Shown: positions 43,041-53,113, numbered from the stretch's first letter. The stretch: DNA of 64,000 bases from Agaribacillus aureus (GCA_030442055.1 JAUJEB010000016.1:1-64000), one strand, 5' to 3'. A program made the numbers and translations. The notes: a model not told the origin generated them from the letters alone.

Positions 43041-44246
43041 ATGATGAGCACTACCAGATTGAATACATTTTTATGCCCTGGGACGGGTCATACAGGAATA
43101 ACTATCTTTTATGGGCTGATGATTGCGCTATGCGGTCTCCTTATGCAGTGTGGAAAACAAACACAGGCAGAAAGTAACGAGAGTAAGCCTGATTCTATAA
43201 CATATTGCCCTCCTGCCGCACCCAAAGACCGGTTAACGGCAAAAGTTGCTGAGGACATTCCCGATTTTGAAAATGCCAAACGTCCCGAAGGGGATTCTCT
43301 GAAAGGGATGGTTTGGATCGCGGGTGGCACCTATATGATGGGGGCGGATTCAGATATGGCACGTGACGATGAGTTTCCCAAACATCAGGTTTCAGTCGAC
43401 GGGTTTTGGATTGATGCTACCGAGGTGACCAATGCCCAGTTTAAGGCTTTTGTGGATGCCACTGGCTATGTGACAACGGCAGAAAGAAAACCTACCTGGG
43501 AGGAGATTAAATCTCAACTGCCTCCGGGGACCCCCAAGCCACATGACAGTTTATTGCAAGCCGGTTCTATGGTTTTCAACCCTCCGGATCACGCGGTGGA
43601 TTTAAATTACTATTTTCAATGGTGGGCATGGAAGAAAGACGTTAACTGGCGAAAACCGGAAGGGCCTGGTAGCACTATAGAAGGGAAGGAGAACCATCCT
43701 GTAGTGCATGTGAGTTGGTATGACGTGCAGGCTTACTGCCGCTGGGCGGGAAAAAGATTACCCACCGAAGCCGAATGGGAATGGGCTGCCAGAGGAGGAT
43801 TAACCAATAAGGTTTACCCCTGGGGCGATGAGCATATTGATCGGGCTATGTCAAAAGCCAATTCCTGGCAAGGAGAATTTCCACACATTAATACAGAGAA
43901 AGACGGTTTTTACGCCACAGCTCCTGTAAAGTCATTTTCCCCCAATGGCTATGGACTCTATGATATGGCAGGCAATGTCTGGGAGTGGTGTAGTGATTGG
44001 TATCATCACGATTATTATAAACTGGCAGCCCGTGAAGGCACTCAAAAGAATCCAGTAGGGCCGGATGCCAGTTTTGATCCCAATGACCCTTACGCCCCTA
44101 AAAAAGTTCACCGCGGCGGTTCTTTTTTATGCAATGATGTCTATTGCGCTAGCTACAGAGTATCGGCCAGAATGCCAGGATCGCTGGATACCGGCCTCCC
44201 TCATGTGGGTTTTAGGTGCGTTATTGAAGGTCGGGATGGCGGTTAA
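43041..44246 (+). CDS. Exported formylglycine-generating enzyme (sulfatase activator, SUMF1/FGE)
   Basis: The ATG at 43041 is used; a TTG three bases earlier is less likely. The product is 401 residues. A hydrophobic segment (about 21-36, ending LLMQCGKQ) suggests a signal peptide or lipoprotein anchor, though Gln before Cys is atypical. The catalytic domain (about 85-395) starts MVWIAGGTYMMGAD. The two active-site cysteines of copper-dependent FGE are both present in GGSFLCNDVYCASYR, and the domain closes with HVGFRC. FGE oxidises the Cys of the CxPxR motif in sulfatases to formylglycine. Five such sulfatases follow in the same locus, which fits this role well. Confidence 0.9.
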   Translation: MMSTTRLNTFLCPGTGHTGITIFYGLMIALCGLLMQCGKQTQAESNESKPDSITYCPPAAPKDRLTAKVAEDIPDFENAKRPEGDSLKGMVWIAGGTYMMGADSDMARDDEFPKHQVSVDGFWIDATEVTNAQFKAFVDATGYVTTAERKPTWEEIKSQLPPGTPKPHDSLLQAGSMVFNPPDHAVDLNYYFQWWAWKKDVNWRKPEGPGSTIEGKENHPVVHVSWYDVQAYCRWAGKRLPTEAEWEWAARGGLTNKVYPWGDEHIDRAMSKANSWQGEFPHINTEKDGFYATAPVKSFSPNGYGLYDMAGNVWEWCSDWYHHDYYKLAAREGTQKNPVGPDASFDPNDPYAPKKVHRGGSFLCNDVYCASYRVSARMPGSLDTGLPHVGFRCVIEGRDGG

Positions 44247-44501
44247 TGAATTCTTCCTGTGCTTGAAGTGACAAAGATCTTTATGCCTGATATTGGCCAA
44301 AATCAGTAACCTCAGCGTACCCTGCCATAAATTTTCACAGGTTGCCGCATCCATCTTGCATCGGAAAAGTTGTGTTTCTTCAATAATTTCCATAATATGC
44401 ACCATCCCCATGAGCCATATCTGGGAAAAAATACTAAGTGCCGGTTCAAAAGCGGGTAGGGCCATCTGAAAAAAATCTTGGATTATTAACTGCAAAGTGA
44501 T

Positions 44502-45125
44502 TTGTCTTTAAAGGTAATACATACAAAAAAGTGTGAAAGTCCGGTCGAAAATGGTATTTCAGATCAAAGTCTGTGGAAGGCGTTTCAAATGGGGAACAAA
44601 GAGGCCTACGCAGAAATTTACGAGAGTCATTTTGACGACCTGTTTGATTATGGCGAGAAAATTATTGATAACGCAGATTTAATTGAGGATGCCATTCACG
44701 ATTTATTTACCGATTTATGGAAAAGTAAAGAAAATCTTGGCGAGCCGAAATCCCTCAAGGGTTATCTTTTGTCAGCTGTCAGAAGAGTCATATTTCGAAA
44801 GATAAAAAAGGAAAGAAGATATACCTACCTGACTAATGGTACCCATTTTGATGAGTATTTATTGGAAAACAGCTGCGAGGAAAAGCTCATTAGCAAGCAA
44901 ATGAAGCTAGCCCATCACGAAAGTTTGAAGCAGGCCTTGAAGGAATTGACCAACCGGCAAAAAGAAGCGATTTACCTGAGATTTTATCACAACCTCGACG
45001 GTGCTGAAGTAGCTTCGGTCATGAATATTAGCCTGGAGGCTGTCTATAATCACATTTCCAAAGGTATTGGACGATTAAAAGATACTTTAAGGTATTCAGC
45101 AAACCCACCCCCGGTTCCCGGGTAA
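44502..45125 (+). CDS. ECF-type RNA polymerase sigma factor
   Basis: The frame opens with TTG at 44502 (an alternative is the ATG at about 44589, MGNKEAYAEIY), giving up to 207 residues. Region 2 (YAEIYESHFDDLFDYG...IEDAIHDLFTDLWKSK) and region 4 (LKELTNRQKEAIYLRFYHNLDGAEVASVMNIS) of ECF sigma-70 factors are clear. It is followed by fecR and susC, the FecI-type arrangement in Bacteroidota. There FecR controls the sigma factor and the SusC STN domain reports substrate. Confidence 0.92.
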   Translation: MSLKVIHTKKCESPVENGISDQSLWKAFQMGNKEAYAEIYESHFDDLFDYGEKIIDNADLIEDAIHDLFTDLWKSKENLGEPKSLKGYLLSAVRRVIFRKIKKERRYTYLTNGTHFDEYLLENSCEEKLISKQMKLAHHESLKQALKELTNRQKEAIYLRFYHNLDGAEVASVMNISLEAVYNHISKGIGRLKDTLRYSANPPPVPG

Positions 45126-45334
45126 ACCAAGACACCTGCCCAGGTCCTTTACATTCATTTATTTATCGGCTTAAAGCAACCCAATTACTGTTTGGTCAAA
45201 GGGGATACAAGACTTTCCAATAACATCTGATGATGCCATCTGCTTCCCGCTGAAAAACAGCCATCAAAAAAAATTGCCGAAGAGTGATGAGGTTTTATTA
45301 CCAGCTGTCCCTATAGAGAAAAAAGGCAACAGGT

Positions 45335-46420
45335 TTGAGATATAAAAATTTTGATGTCGATCATTTTGTTAATGATGATAAGTTTAGGGAATGGGTGCTA
45401 AACCCAAGTCCTGAAATCAATTACTTTTGGGAGAAATGGTTATTGCAAAACCCCGAAAAAGAGGTAATTACCAACCAGGCAAGAGAAATTGTCCTGATGG
45501 TAGGTTCCAGAAAAAAACTATCCCGCGAGAAGCATAAAAAGAAAGTTTGGGAGAAAATTGAGCAGACTAACCTCACCTTCGATAAGCAAAATAAATCCGA
45601 CGATAACAGAAAAGTCCAGCCTCTGTATCAATACGAAGGTAGCCGCGACAGTTTCCATAAATCAAAGCGCCTGAGAATATATATATCCATTGTTGCCGGC
45701 GTTACGCTTCTTATAGCGGCTATTAATTTGCTAAAACTCAATTCAGAGACTGTTACAGAGCCTGTGGCAAATGTGGTCGTTAAATCCAATCCTTCAGGTC
45801 AAAAATCCGAATTACGCCTCCCGGATGGTTCCATGGTTTATTTAAATGCCGAAAGTAGCCTGCAGTATGTTGAAGGATTTCAGGGAGACCGGCGGGAGCT
45901 GTACTTGCAAGGGGAGGCTTTCTTTGAGGTGGCGAAAGATTCTCTGCATCCGTTCACCGTAGTCACTCAAAACCTTACCACAACGGCATTGGGAACCTCC
46001 TTTAACATTCAGGCCTATAAGAACGAAGCCCAAATTAAAGTAGCCTTGGTATCAGGTAAGGTTATTGTCAGCGATACGGCGAATCAAAGCAGTATGACGC
46101 TCACCCCGGGAGAAGGCGTAATCTTGAAAAGAGGCAGCCAAAAAATGATAAGAAATAACCTGGATATAGAAAAGACGCTATTTTGGAAAAACCGGACAAT
46201 CTATTTTGAGGATACCGACTTTCAGGAAGCCGTGGATTATCTCGAAAGATGGTATGGCGTCAGCATTAGCCTGAGCAATTATACACAACGTTCACTGACT
46301 TGTTCCGGAAAATTCCATAACAAAAGCCTGCAGTTTGTGCTGAAAACCCTTGGGTTTGCACTCAACTTTGACTACGAAATCAATAAAAAGAAAGTTAATA
46401 TAATGTTTAAATCAAATTGA
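45335..46420 (+). CDS. FecR-family anti-sigma regulator
   Basis: The frame opens with TTG (MRYKNFDVDHFVND), giving 361 residues. The N-terminal cytoplasmic part (about 1-105) should bind the sigma factor. One TM helix (about 111-132) follows, then the periplasmic FecR domain (about 148-250, SELRLPDGSMVYLNAESSLQY..GEAFFEVAKD). A C-terminal DUF4974-like domain (about 285-360) ends the protein. It is placed between the ECF sigma gene and susC, as in other inducible polysaccharide loci. Confidence 0.93.
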   Translation: MRYKNFDVDHFVNDDKFREWVLNPSPEINYFWEKWLLQNPEKEVITNQAREIVLMVGSRKKLSREKHKKKVWEKIEQTNLTFDKQNKSDDNRKVQPLYQYEGSRDSFHKSKRLRIYISIVAGVTLLIAAINLLKLNSETVTEPVANVVVKSNPSGQKSELRLPDGSMVYLNAESSLQYVEGFQGDRRELYLQGEAFFEVAKDSLHPFTVVTQNLTTTALGTSFNIQAYKNEAQIKVALVSGKVIVSDTANQSSMTLTPGEGVILKRGSQKMIRNNLDIEKTLFWKNRTIYFEDTDFQEAVDYLERWYGVSISLSNYTQRSLTCSGKFHNKSLQFVLKTLGFALNFDYEINKKKVNIMFKSN

Positions 46421-46453
46421 TATGCCTATGATCTAAAACTTAACTAAAAAGAA

Positions 46454-46479
46454 CTATCGGGGCGTGTAAACCCCGATAG
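46454..46479. promoter_or_regulatory. Perfect 9-bp hairpin between fecR and susC
   Basis: CTATCGGGG-N8-CCCCGATAG is a strong stem 34 bp past the fecR stop and about 100 bp before the susC start. There is no T-tract on the plus strand, so it is not a normal terminator for fecR. It may shield the fecR 3' end or sit in the susC leader. Confidence 0.55.
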
Positions 46480-46580
46480 CTGGGAGCCTGATTCATTATA
46501 TCAAATTTCCATCTCCAAATGAAAAGCATAATGGACAGGCTAAATAATAAAAGTTTAACTGTGTAAACATTTACAAATAT

Positions 46581-49500
46581 ATGAAATCTAAAATCATACC
46601 TATTATTTGGATGGTACTTAAACATACTTTTTATGTTATTCTAATGCTAAACCTAAGCCTAAGTACGCTTTTGGCCAATGCGGGAATGGCTCAGATAAAA
46701 AGTCTTGAGGAAATCCCAATTAGTATTAGTTTAAACAACATCACTGTAAGAAAGGCGCTAAACGCTATTGAGCAAAAAACTGGCTTTATATTTACCTATA
46801 GTAAAGAAAAGCTAAACGAGCGTAAGAAGATTAATGCGAATGTCGAAAATGGCACATTGGAAGCATTGTTACTGAGTATAGCCAGTCAGGCAGACTTAAA
46901 GTTTTATAGAGTAAATAATACAATCAGTGTTACACAAACAGCCAAAAAGAATGCTAAGGACAATTTACTGGTGGAGGTCTTGGAAAAAACTATCTCAGGA
47001 AAGGTAACCGATGAGTATAACGAACCACTGCCAGGCGTAAATATCGTAGTAAAAGGAACCGGACTCGGTACTATTTCCGATAGTAACGGTGATTATACGC
47101 TAAACGTGGCAGACGATGCCACAACCATCATATTCTCCTTTGTAGGGTATCTCTCCGAAGAGGTAGAGATTAATGGCAGATCGGTAATCGATGTCAGTCT
47201 CCTTCCGGATATCTCCACACTTTCCGAGGTAGTGGTAATTGGCTACGGTTCAGTACAGAAAAAGGATCTCACCGGATCAGTATCATCTATTGATGCGGAA
47301 GATGTAAACAACCTGCCGGCCTCGAGAATTGATCAGATTATTCAAGGAAGGGCTCCCGGCGTATTGGTAACCGCCAATAATGGAGCTCCGGGTGCCAGGT
47401 CTTCCATCAGGATCAGGGGCGGTAATTCCATCAATGCTGACAACGAACCATTATATGTCATTGACGGATTTATCGTTGGTACAGGTTTTAACCTGAACAA
47501 TATTAATGTTAACGACATTGAGTCATTGGAGATACTAAAAGATGCCACAGCTATCTCAATTTATGGTACCAGAGGGGCTAACGGTGTAATACTTGTCACC
47601 ACGAAGTCAGGGACAAAGGTGCCTACAGGAAAGCCGGAGATCTCTCTGAACGCCTACACCGGGGTTCAGGAACTGGCAAGAAAAATTGACTACCTCGATG
47701 GACCGGCCCGGGCGGCATATGGCAGCGAGCTGGCCGCTTTCAGCGGAGAAGCTGATCCGTTTACCGACCCTTCTGAAATTGGTAACGTAGATTGGCAGGA
47801 CCAAATTACTGAAACCGGAACCATCAATAACGTAGACCTTTCTTTTGCCGGCAGAACCGAAAAATTGAATTATTACGTATCTGCGAATGTATTTGACCAA
47901 CGGGGCGTCATAAGAGAATCAGGTATCAGACGGTACAATTTACGAACGAATATGGATCTTAATATTTCTGAAAAACTAAGGTTCGGATTGCGACTGAATA
48001 CTTCTTTTACCAAAACTGACCACAGCCTTGTGACCTTATGGGGCATGCGAGAGGTCCTGACGGCCTTTCCTATTTATAATGAAGACGGCACCTTTAACGC
48101 TTTGAACCCGGTGACTGGCGGTGTGTTGAGGAACCCGGAAGCCGACCTTCAGTTAAAAACAAACTTCACGAACCAAACCAATATATTGTCGACCGCCTAC
48201 TTCGAGTTTGAACCCATTGAAGGTTTGGTGATCAAGTCGAGCATCGGACCTCGATTAAACTGGTCTAAGCGAAATATATTTGACTCAGGTAATTTGCCTA
48301 CCCGTGCAGCGGCGCAGCAGGGGGGGAGAGCCAGAATTACCAATGGTTATTTTTATGATATATTACAGGAAAATACGGTTTCCTATTCCACAGAATTTTC
48401 CGAAAATCATAAAATAGATGCCGTAGCTGGTTTTACCTGGCAGCTGGAACGAAATGAAACCTTCGCAGCCGAAACCGACGGACTTACCTTAGATGCCCTC
48501 GGTTTTGACGCGATCGGACTGGGCGATCCGTTGACATTTGATATCGAGTCTGGTTTTTCAGGCGCTACGCAAATTGTCTCCTGGTTAGGAAGAGCCAACT
48601 ACACCTTTAAAGATAAGTATTTGTTTACCGTCGCCGCGCGGGTAGATGGTGCTTCGGTTTATGCCGGATCGAATAATGCTTATTCATTTTTCCCCTCGGC
48701 CGCCTTTGCCTGGCGACTGATCGATGAGCCGTTTATTAAGGATCTGGGTGTATTTGATAATTTGAAATTGCGGGCCAGTTACGGTAGCGCAGGTAAAGAA
48801 TCCATCGCACCATATCGCACCCTGGCCGTCCTTAACAGCGCAGGTCTGATTTTTAATGATATTCAGACTGTAGCTATATTCCGCGGAAGGCCTGAAAACC
48901 CTGAATTAACCTGGGAAACCACCAACCAATTTGATATTGGGCTGGAAATGGGATTTTTTGAGGGGCGACTGAATCTTGAAATGGATTATTACTATAAAAA
49001 GACCACGGATCTGTTATTGGAGCGGCAAATAGCCCGGGCCACAGGTTTTTCGACAAAGCTGGAGAATGTTGGTTCGGTCCAAAACCAGGGTTTGGAGTTA
49101 ATGATCAGCAGTCTTAATATAGACAAAGGCAATTTCAAGTGGGAAACAACTTTGACCGTTGCCGGCAATAGAAGCAAGGTACTAGACCTTGGAGGAGTTG
49201 ATGAAATTGTACGCTATAGCCTGGAACAAGGTGGTCCCGGATCTAAATTAATTGTGGGCGAACCTATTGGCGTTTATACAGGGGTAAAATACCTGGGTAC
49301 CTACAAAAGCCAGGACGAAATTGATGCAGATGGCAATTTAGGGATCAGGCAGGTAGTCGGAGGACCGAGATTTAATGACACCAATGGCGATGGCGTCATC
49401 AACAATGACGATCATGAAATTCTGGGCAACCCGGAACCCGATTTTTACGGTGGCATCAACAATGTCGTGAGTTATAAGGATTTTACTTTGGAACTATATT

Positions 49501-49931
49501 TTCAGGGGACTTACGGTAATGAGATCTACAACGAATATGCGCAAAGAGGCTTCTTTGGGCGTAGTACGGCCAACATGTATGCCGACCTGATCAACCGATG
49601 GACACCGGAAAATCCAAACTCGGATATTCCAAGGGCCGGAAGTATGGTGAGTATATCGGATATCCGTTCGAATTCCGAACTCATTGAGGACGGCTCACAC
49701 CTGAGGTTAAAGAACATCAGGTTGTCGTACAATGTCCCCCTGAAAAACAGGAGTACGATCAAATCCTTAACGGTTTATGGTTTGGGAAGTAATGTTTTCT
49801 TGTTATCGGATTTCAGAGGCTACGACCCGGAAGTTAACAGGTTGGGAACCAATTCTACTGTCCGGGGTATAGCTCGGGCTGAATACCCCAATGCCAGAAC
49901 ATTTACTGTAGGGTTAAGAGCCAATTTCTAA
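46581..49931 (+). CDS. SusC/RagA-family TonB-linked outer-membrane protein with STN domain
   Basis: This 1116-residue protein has a signal segment (about 1-36) and an STN domain (about 45-115, ISISLNNITVRKALNAIEQK), which contacts FecR. A carboxypeptidase-regulatory-like domain (about 137-210, ISGKVTDEYNEPLPGVNIVVKG) follows, then the TonB plug (about 225-340, IRIRGGNSI..PLYVIDGF..YGTRGANGVI) and a 22-strand barrel ending TFTVGLRANF. It imports oligosaccharide across the outer membrane, driven by TonB, as a complex with the SusD lipoprotein encoded 20 bp downstream. Its cargo here is probably a sulfated glycan. Confidence 0.96.
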   Translation: MKSKIIPIIWMVLKHTFYVILMLNLSLSTLLANAGMAQIKSLEEIPISISLNNITVRKALNAIEQKTGFIFTYSKEKLNERKKINANVENGTLEALLLSIASQADLKFYRVNNTISVTQTAKKNAKDNLLVEVLEKTISGKVTDEYNEPLPGVNIVVKGTGLGTISDSNGDYTLNVADDATTIIFSFVGYLSEEVEINGRSVIDVSLLPDISTLSEVVVIGYGSVQKKDLTGSVSSIDAEDVNNLPASRIDQIIQGRAPGVLVTANNGAPGARSSIRIRGGNSINADNEPLYVIDGFIVGTGFNLNNINVNDIESLEILKDATAISIYGTRGANGVILVTTKSGTKVPTGKPEISLNAYTGVQELARKIDYLDGPARAAYGSELAAFSGEADPFTDPSEIGNVDWQDQITETGTINNVDLSFAGRTEKLNYYVSANVFDQRGVIRESGIRRYNLRTNMDLNISEKLRFGLRLNTSFTKTDHSLVTLWGMREVLTAFPIYNEDGTFNALNPVTGGVLRNPEADLQLKTNFTNQTNILSTAYFEFEPIEGLVIKSSIGPRLNWSKRNIFDSGNLPTRAAAQQGGRARITNGYFYDILQENTVSYSTEFSENHKIDAVAGFTWQLERNETFAAETDGLTLDALGFDAIGLGDPLTFDIESGFSGATQIVSWLGRANYTFKDKYLFTVAARVDGASVYAGSNNAYSFFPSAAFAWRLIDEPFIKDLGVFDNLKLRASYGSAGKESIAPYRTLAVLNSAGLIFNDIQTVAIFRGRPENPELTWETTNQFDIGLEMGFFEGRLNLEMDYYYKKTTDLLLERQIARATGFSTKLENVGSVQNQGLELMISSLNIDKGNFKWETTLTVAGNRSKVLDLGGVDEIVRYSLEQGGPGSKLIVGEPIGVYTGVKYLGTYKSQDEIDADGNLGIRQVVGGPRFNDTNGDGVINNDDHEILGNPEPDFYGGINNVVSYKDFTLELYFQGTYGNEIYNEYAQRGFFGRSTANMYADLINRWTPENPNSDIPRAGSMVSISDIRSNSELIEDGSHLRLKNIRLSYNVPLKNRSTIKSLTVYGLGSNVFLLSDFRGYDPEVNRLGTNSTVRGIARAEYPNARTFTVGLRANF

Positions 49932-49950
49932 ACGTAAATCTTGAAAGAAA

Positions 49951-51453
49951 ATGAAAAAGTTAATCATATTATTGTTGTTGATCGGCTTTGCCGGTTGTGA
50001 TGAATTTTTAGAGGAAGACGTACGTGGCATCATTTCTCCAAACAATTTTTATAATTCCGATACAGAGGCCATTCAGGCTGCTAATGGTCTGTACAATACT
50101 TTTCAAAGTAATAATTTATATGGCCAATGGCAGGGTATTTCCAATTTTACTTATTTCGGTGCAGATGTAATTGCTCCCAGCCGTGTTTTTGGGGGCAATG
50201 CGGCCATTACAAATTATACCTTGACCGAAACCAATTATGCTAATGCTTACACCGTCTGGAGAGAGCTTTTCAGGGTGGTAGGTGATGCCAATGCTGTAAT
50301 TGTCAATGTTCGGGACAATGAAAACCTGTCCGCTGCCGTCCGGAACCAGGTCATTGGCGAGAGCCTTTTTATGAGAGCGTTTGCTTATTACCACCTTACT
50401 GTATTATGGGGTGACGTGCCTTTTTATACAGATAATTTGGCATTGGGAGAGGTGGCAGTTTTAGGAAGAACTGATTTGAAAACCATCAGAACTGCCATGA
50501 TCGGCGACCTTCAAAGGGTAGAATCGGAAAATTTATTGCCCGGCTCTCATAGCGCCCCTGGTGATCTAGGCAGGTTAACCGTATGGGCCGCCAAAATGCT
50601 AAGGGCAAAATATTTACTTTGGGAAGAGGATTGGGCAGGTGCCAGGGATGCCTGCGTTGATATTATTAATAATTCTCCCCATCGACTGATGGATACATTT
50701 GATCAGGTATTTGATATTAATAATTTATACAACGACGAAGTTATTTGGGGATTGGATTATCTGAAAGATGTTGAAAATACCAATCGTACGGATTCATTTA
50801 ATCCAAGATTAAGGGACGAACCAAAGGACTCGGGACAAAGAAATGCGCTTAGGAACGCATTGGCTGATCGTGGAGAGGAGTTCAATGGTTTTGGTTTAGC
50901 GGTACCTTTACCTGCCGTTTATGAGAACTTTCCCGACGAAGATCTTCGAAAACCCCTAAGCTGCATTAATGAATACCTGGGTTTTGAGCTCAAATTCTTC
51001 TACATGCCTAAATTGTGGAATCTTGATTTTGTCAATTCACCACGGGGAAATCACGGCGAATGGCGCGTAATTTATCGTCTGGCGGATGCCTACTTAATGG
51101 CTGCCGAGGCAGAAAACGAATTGGGTGGTCCAACAAATGCTTATCAATATATCAACGAGGTAAGGGAAAGAGCCTACGAGCCGGATCAACCCCTGGCAGC
51201 ACTTTCACAAGATGAATTTAGAACGGCGCTGATCGACGAAAGAAAGTGGGAACTGGCCGGTGAAGACGATCGCAGATACGATCTGATCAGGTGGGGAATA
51301 CTGGTTGAAACCGTGCAGAATACGGTCTATCCCAGACATGACGCCAACATCAATATCCAGTCACATCATGTGTTATTGCCCATTCCCGCTGAGGAAATAG
51401 AATTGAATCCGGCTTTGCTTGAGGCGGACCCGACCAACAATGGATATCGATAA
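49951..51453 (+). CDS. SusD/RagB-family glycan-binding lipoprotein
   Basis: This 500-residue protein has a lipoprotein signal (MKKLIILLLLIGFAGCDEF, Cys16). SusD features are visible: FLEEDVRGIISPNNFY, YNTFQSNNLYGQW, then TPR-like helices (LFMRAFAYYHLTVLWGDVPFY) and the C-terminal ERKWELAGEDDRRYDLIRWG block. It caps the SusC barrel and captures substrate at the cell surface. The 20-bp gap to susC shows one transcript. Confidence 0.96.
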   Translation: MKKLIILLLLIGFAGCDEFLEEDVRGIISPNNFYNSDTEAIQAANGLYNTFQSNNLYGQWQGISNFTYFGADVIAPSRVFGGNAAITNYTLTETNYANAYTVWRELFRVVGDANAVIVNVRDNENLSAAVRNQVIGESLFMRAFAYYHLTVLWGDVPFYTDNLALGEVAVLGRTDLKTIRTAMIGDLQRVESENLLPGSHSAPGDLGRLTVWAAKMLRAKYLLWEEDWAGARDACVDIINNSPHRLMDTFDQVFDINNLYNDEVIWGLDYLKDVENTNRTDSFNPRLRDEPKDSGQRNALRNALADRGEEFNGFGLAVPLPAVYENFPDEDLRKPLSCINEYLGFELKFFYMPKLWNLDFVNSPRGNHGEWRVIYRLADAYLMAAEAENELGGPTNAYQYINEVRERAYEPDQPLAALSQDEFRTALIDERKWELAGEDDRRYDLIRWGILVETVQNTVYPRHDANINIQSHHVLLPIPAEEIELNPALLEADPTNNGYR

Positions 51454-51474
51454 CAGCTGTGTTATTTTTTTAAC

Positions 51475-51512
51475 TGGGTAAGGAAATAGCCGAAAGGCTT
51501 TTTCTTTACCCA
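51475..51512 (+). promoter_or_regulatory. Strong 17-bp hairpin with GAAA tetraloop between susD and first sulfatase
   Basis: Arms 51475-51491 and 51496-51512 pair with one mismatch and one G-T wobble around a C-GAAA-G tetraloop. It starts 22 bp past the susD stop. There is no T-tract after it, so it is more likely a mRNA-stabilising or processing element than a full terminator. Confidence 0.65.
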
Positions 51513-51588
51513 ATAATTAGAAATCGTTAATAATTTTGATTAATTAGCCAATGAAAACTACGTTTGTCCTTTTTAAACTTCACCACAG

Positions 51589-53100
51589 ATGAAAATTTAC
51601 CTCCAATATGCTACCTTTTTAATAATCATGGCCAGCGCCATTATTCTGGGAGGGTGTTCACAAAACAACAAGCAAAATTCGCAGGATGAGCAGCCACAGC
51701 TGTCCCAAAATCCCAATATCATTTATATTCTGGCAGATGACCTGGGGTATGGCGATTTGAGCTGTTTTGGCCAAAACAAATTCCAAACACCCCACATCGA
51801 TAAAATAGCTGAGTCAGGTATTAAATTTACCAACCATTATTCCGGTTCAACCGTCTGTGCTCCTTCCAGGTCAACATTAATGACTGGCCTGCATACCGGG
51901 CACACGCCTATAAGAGGAAACAAGGAGTGGAAACCTGAGGGCCAGTGGCCGATGCCGGCCGATACTTATACACTGGCTGAAATGCTTAAAGGAGCGGGTT
52001 ATATGAACGGTGTTTTTGGCAAATGGGGCCTGGGCTACCCCGGCTCGGAGGGAGATCCTAACCGGCAGGGGTTTGATGAATTTTACGGCTATAATTGCCA
52101 GCGAATCGCCCATAATTACTATCCCTGGCATCTTTGGCACAATCAGGAAAAAATAATGCTGGCAGCCAATGAAGGGAGTGCAAAAGAGCGTTACGCACCG
52201 GATTTGATTCAAGAAAAAGTTTTGGACTTTATTGAAAATAATAAAGATACCACCTTCTTTCTTTTCTATGCGGCGGTGCAACCCCATGCCGAACTGGCGG
52301 CTCCTGAGGAGTATATGCAAAAATTCAGAGGAAAGTTTTTGCCCGAAAAGTCCTACGAAGGTGTAGACAGCGGTGAAAATTTTAAAAACGGCCCCTACGG
52401 ATCCCAGCCTGAAAGCCACGCAGCCTTTGCCGCGATGGTGGCCCACCTCGATAACATGGTTGGCGAGGTTATTGCCAAAGTGAAATCCCTGGGCATAGAA
52501 AAAAATACCCTCATTATTTTTACCTCCGACAACGGACCTCATAAGGAAGGTGGCGCTGACCCCGATTATTTTGATAGCAATGGACCCTTAAAAGGTTATA
52601 AAAGAGATTTGTATGAAGGAGGGATCCGCGTGCCTATGCTGGCCATGTGGCCGGATAAAATTCAACCTGGAACGGAGTCCGCACATATTTCATCCTTTTG
52701 GGATGTTTTACCGACCTGTGCGGAAATTACCGGCTCGACACCTCCTGAAAATATAGATGGGATTTCTTTTTTGCCTGCCTTATTGAATCAACATGAACGA
52801 CAGGATAAACACGACTACCTGTATTGGGAATTTCACGAACGTGGCGGGAGATTGGCGTTGAGGAAAGATGATTGGAAATTGGTGCAATACAATGTCAACC
52901 GGCAACCGGTTGGTGATTTTGAGCTATATAATTTATCGGAAGATCCCTCCGAACAAAGTGATTTGGCTGGAACATTTCCGGAAAAAGTCACAGAATTATC
53001 AAACCTGATGGCCCAGGCCAGAACAGAATCCGACATATTCAAATTTAAGAGTAAAACCTACAATGCACAGAAAAGTAAGCCAGGTTCTTCCAAAAAATAA
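51589..53100 (+). CDS. Sulfatase 1 (arylsulfatase-like lipoprotein)
   Basis: This 503-residue type I sulfatase has a lipoprotein signal ending ILGGC (Cys23). Metal-binding ILADDLGYGD (about 47-56) is followed by STVCAPSRSTLMTG with Cys90, the residue converted to formylglycine. Later motifs are GKWGLGYPG, IFTSDNGPH and DLYEGGIRVPM. It hydrolyses a sulfate ester of an oligosaccharide outside the cytoplasm. The NGPLKGYKRDLYEGG block is close to sulfatase 2, so the two are probably paralogues. Confidence 0.94.
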   Translation: MKIYLQYATFLIIMASAIILGGCSQNNKQNSQDEQPQLSQNPNIIYILADDLGYGDLSCFGQNKFQTPHIDKIAESGIKFTNHYSGSTVCAPSRSTLMTGLHTGHTPIRGNKEWKPEGQWPMPADTYTLAEMLKGAGYMNGVFGKWGLGYPGSEGDPNRQGFDEFYGYNCQRIAHNYYPWHLWHNQEKIMLAANEGSAKERYAPDLIQEKVLDFIENNKDTTFFLFYAAVQPHAELAAPEEYMQKFRGKFLPEKSYEGVDSGENFKNGPYGSQPESHAAFAAMVAHLDNMVGEVIAKVKSLGIEKNTLIIFTSDNGPHKEGGADPDYFDSNGPLKGYKRDLYEGGIRVPMLAMWPDKIQPGTESAHISSFWDVLPTCAEITGSTPPENIDGISFLPALLNQHERQDKHDYLYWEFHERGGRLALRKDDWKLVQYNVNRQPVGDFELYNLSEDPSEQSDLAGTFPEKVTELSNLMAQARTESDIFKFKSKTYNAQKSKPGSSKK

Positions 53101-53113
53101 CAGACAAAAATCT

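Noticed and set aside
44127-44495. 122-codon minus-strand frame overlapping the end of the FGE gene
   Set aside because: Two fifths is antisense to conserved FGE code, including the catalytic motif; no recognisable domain and no terminator or promoter fits.
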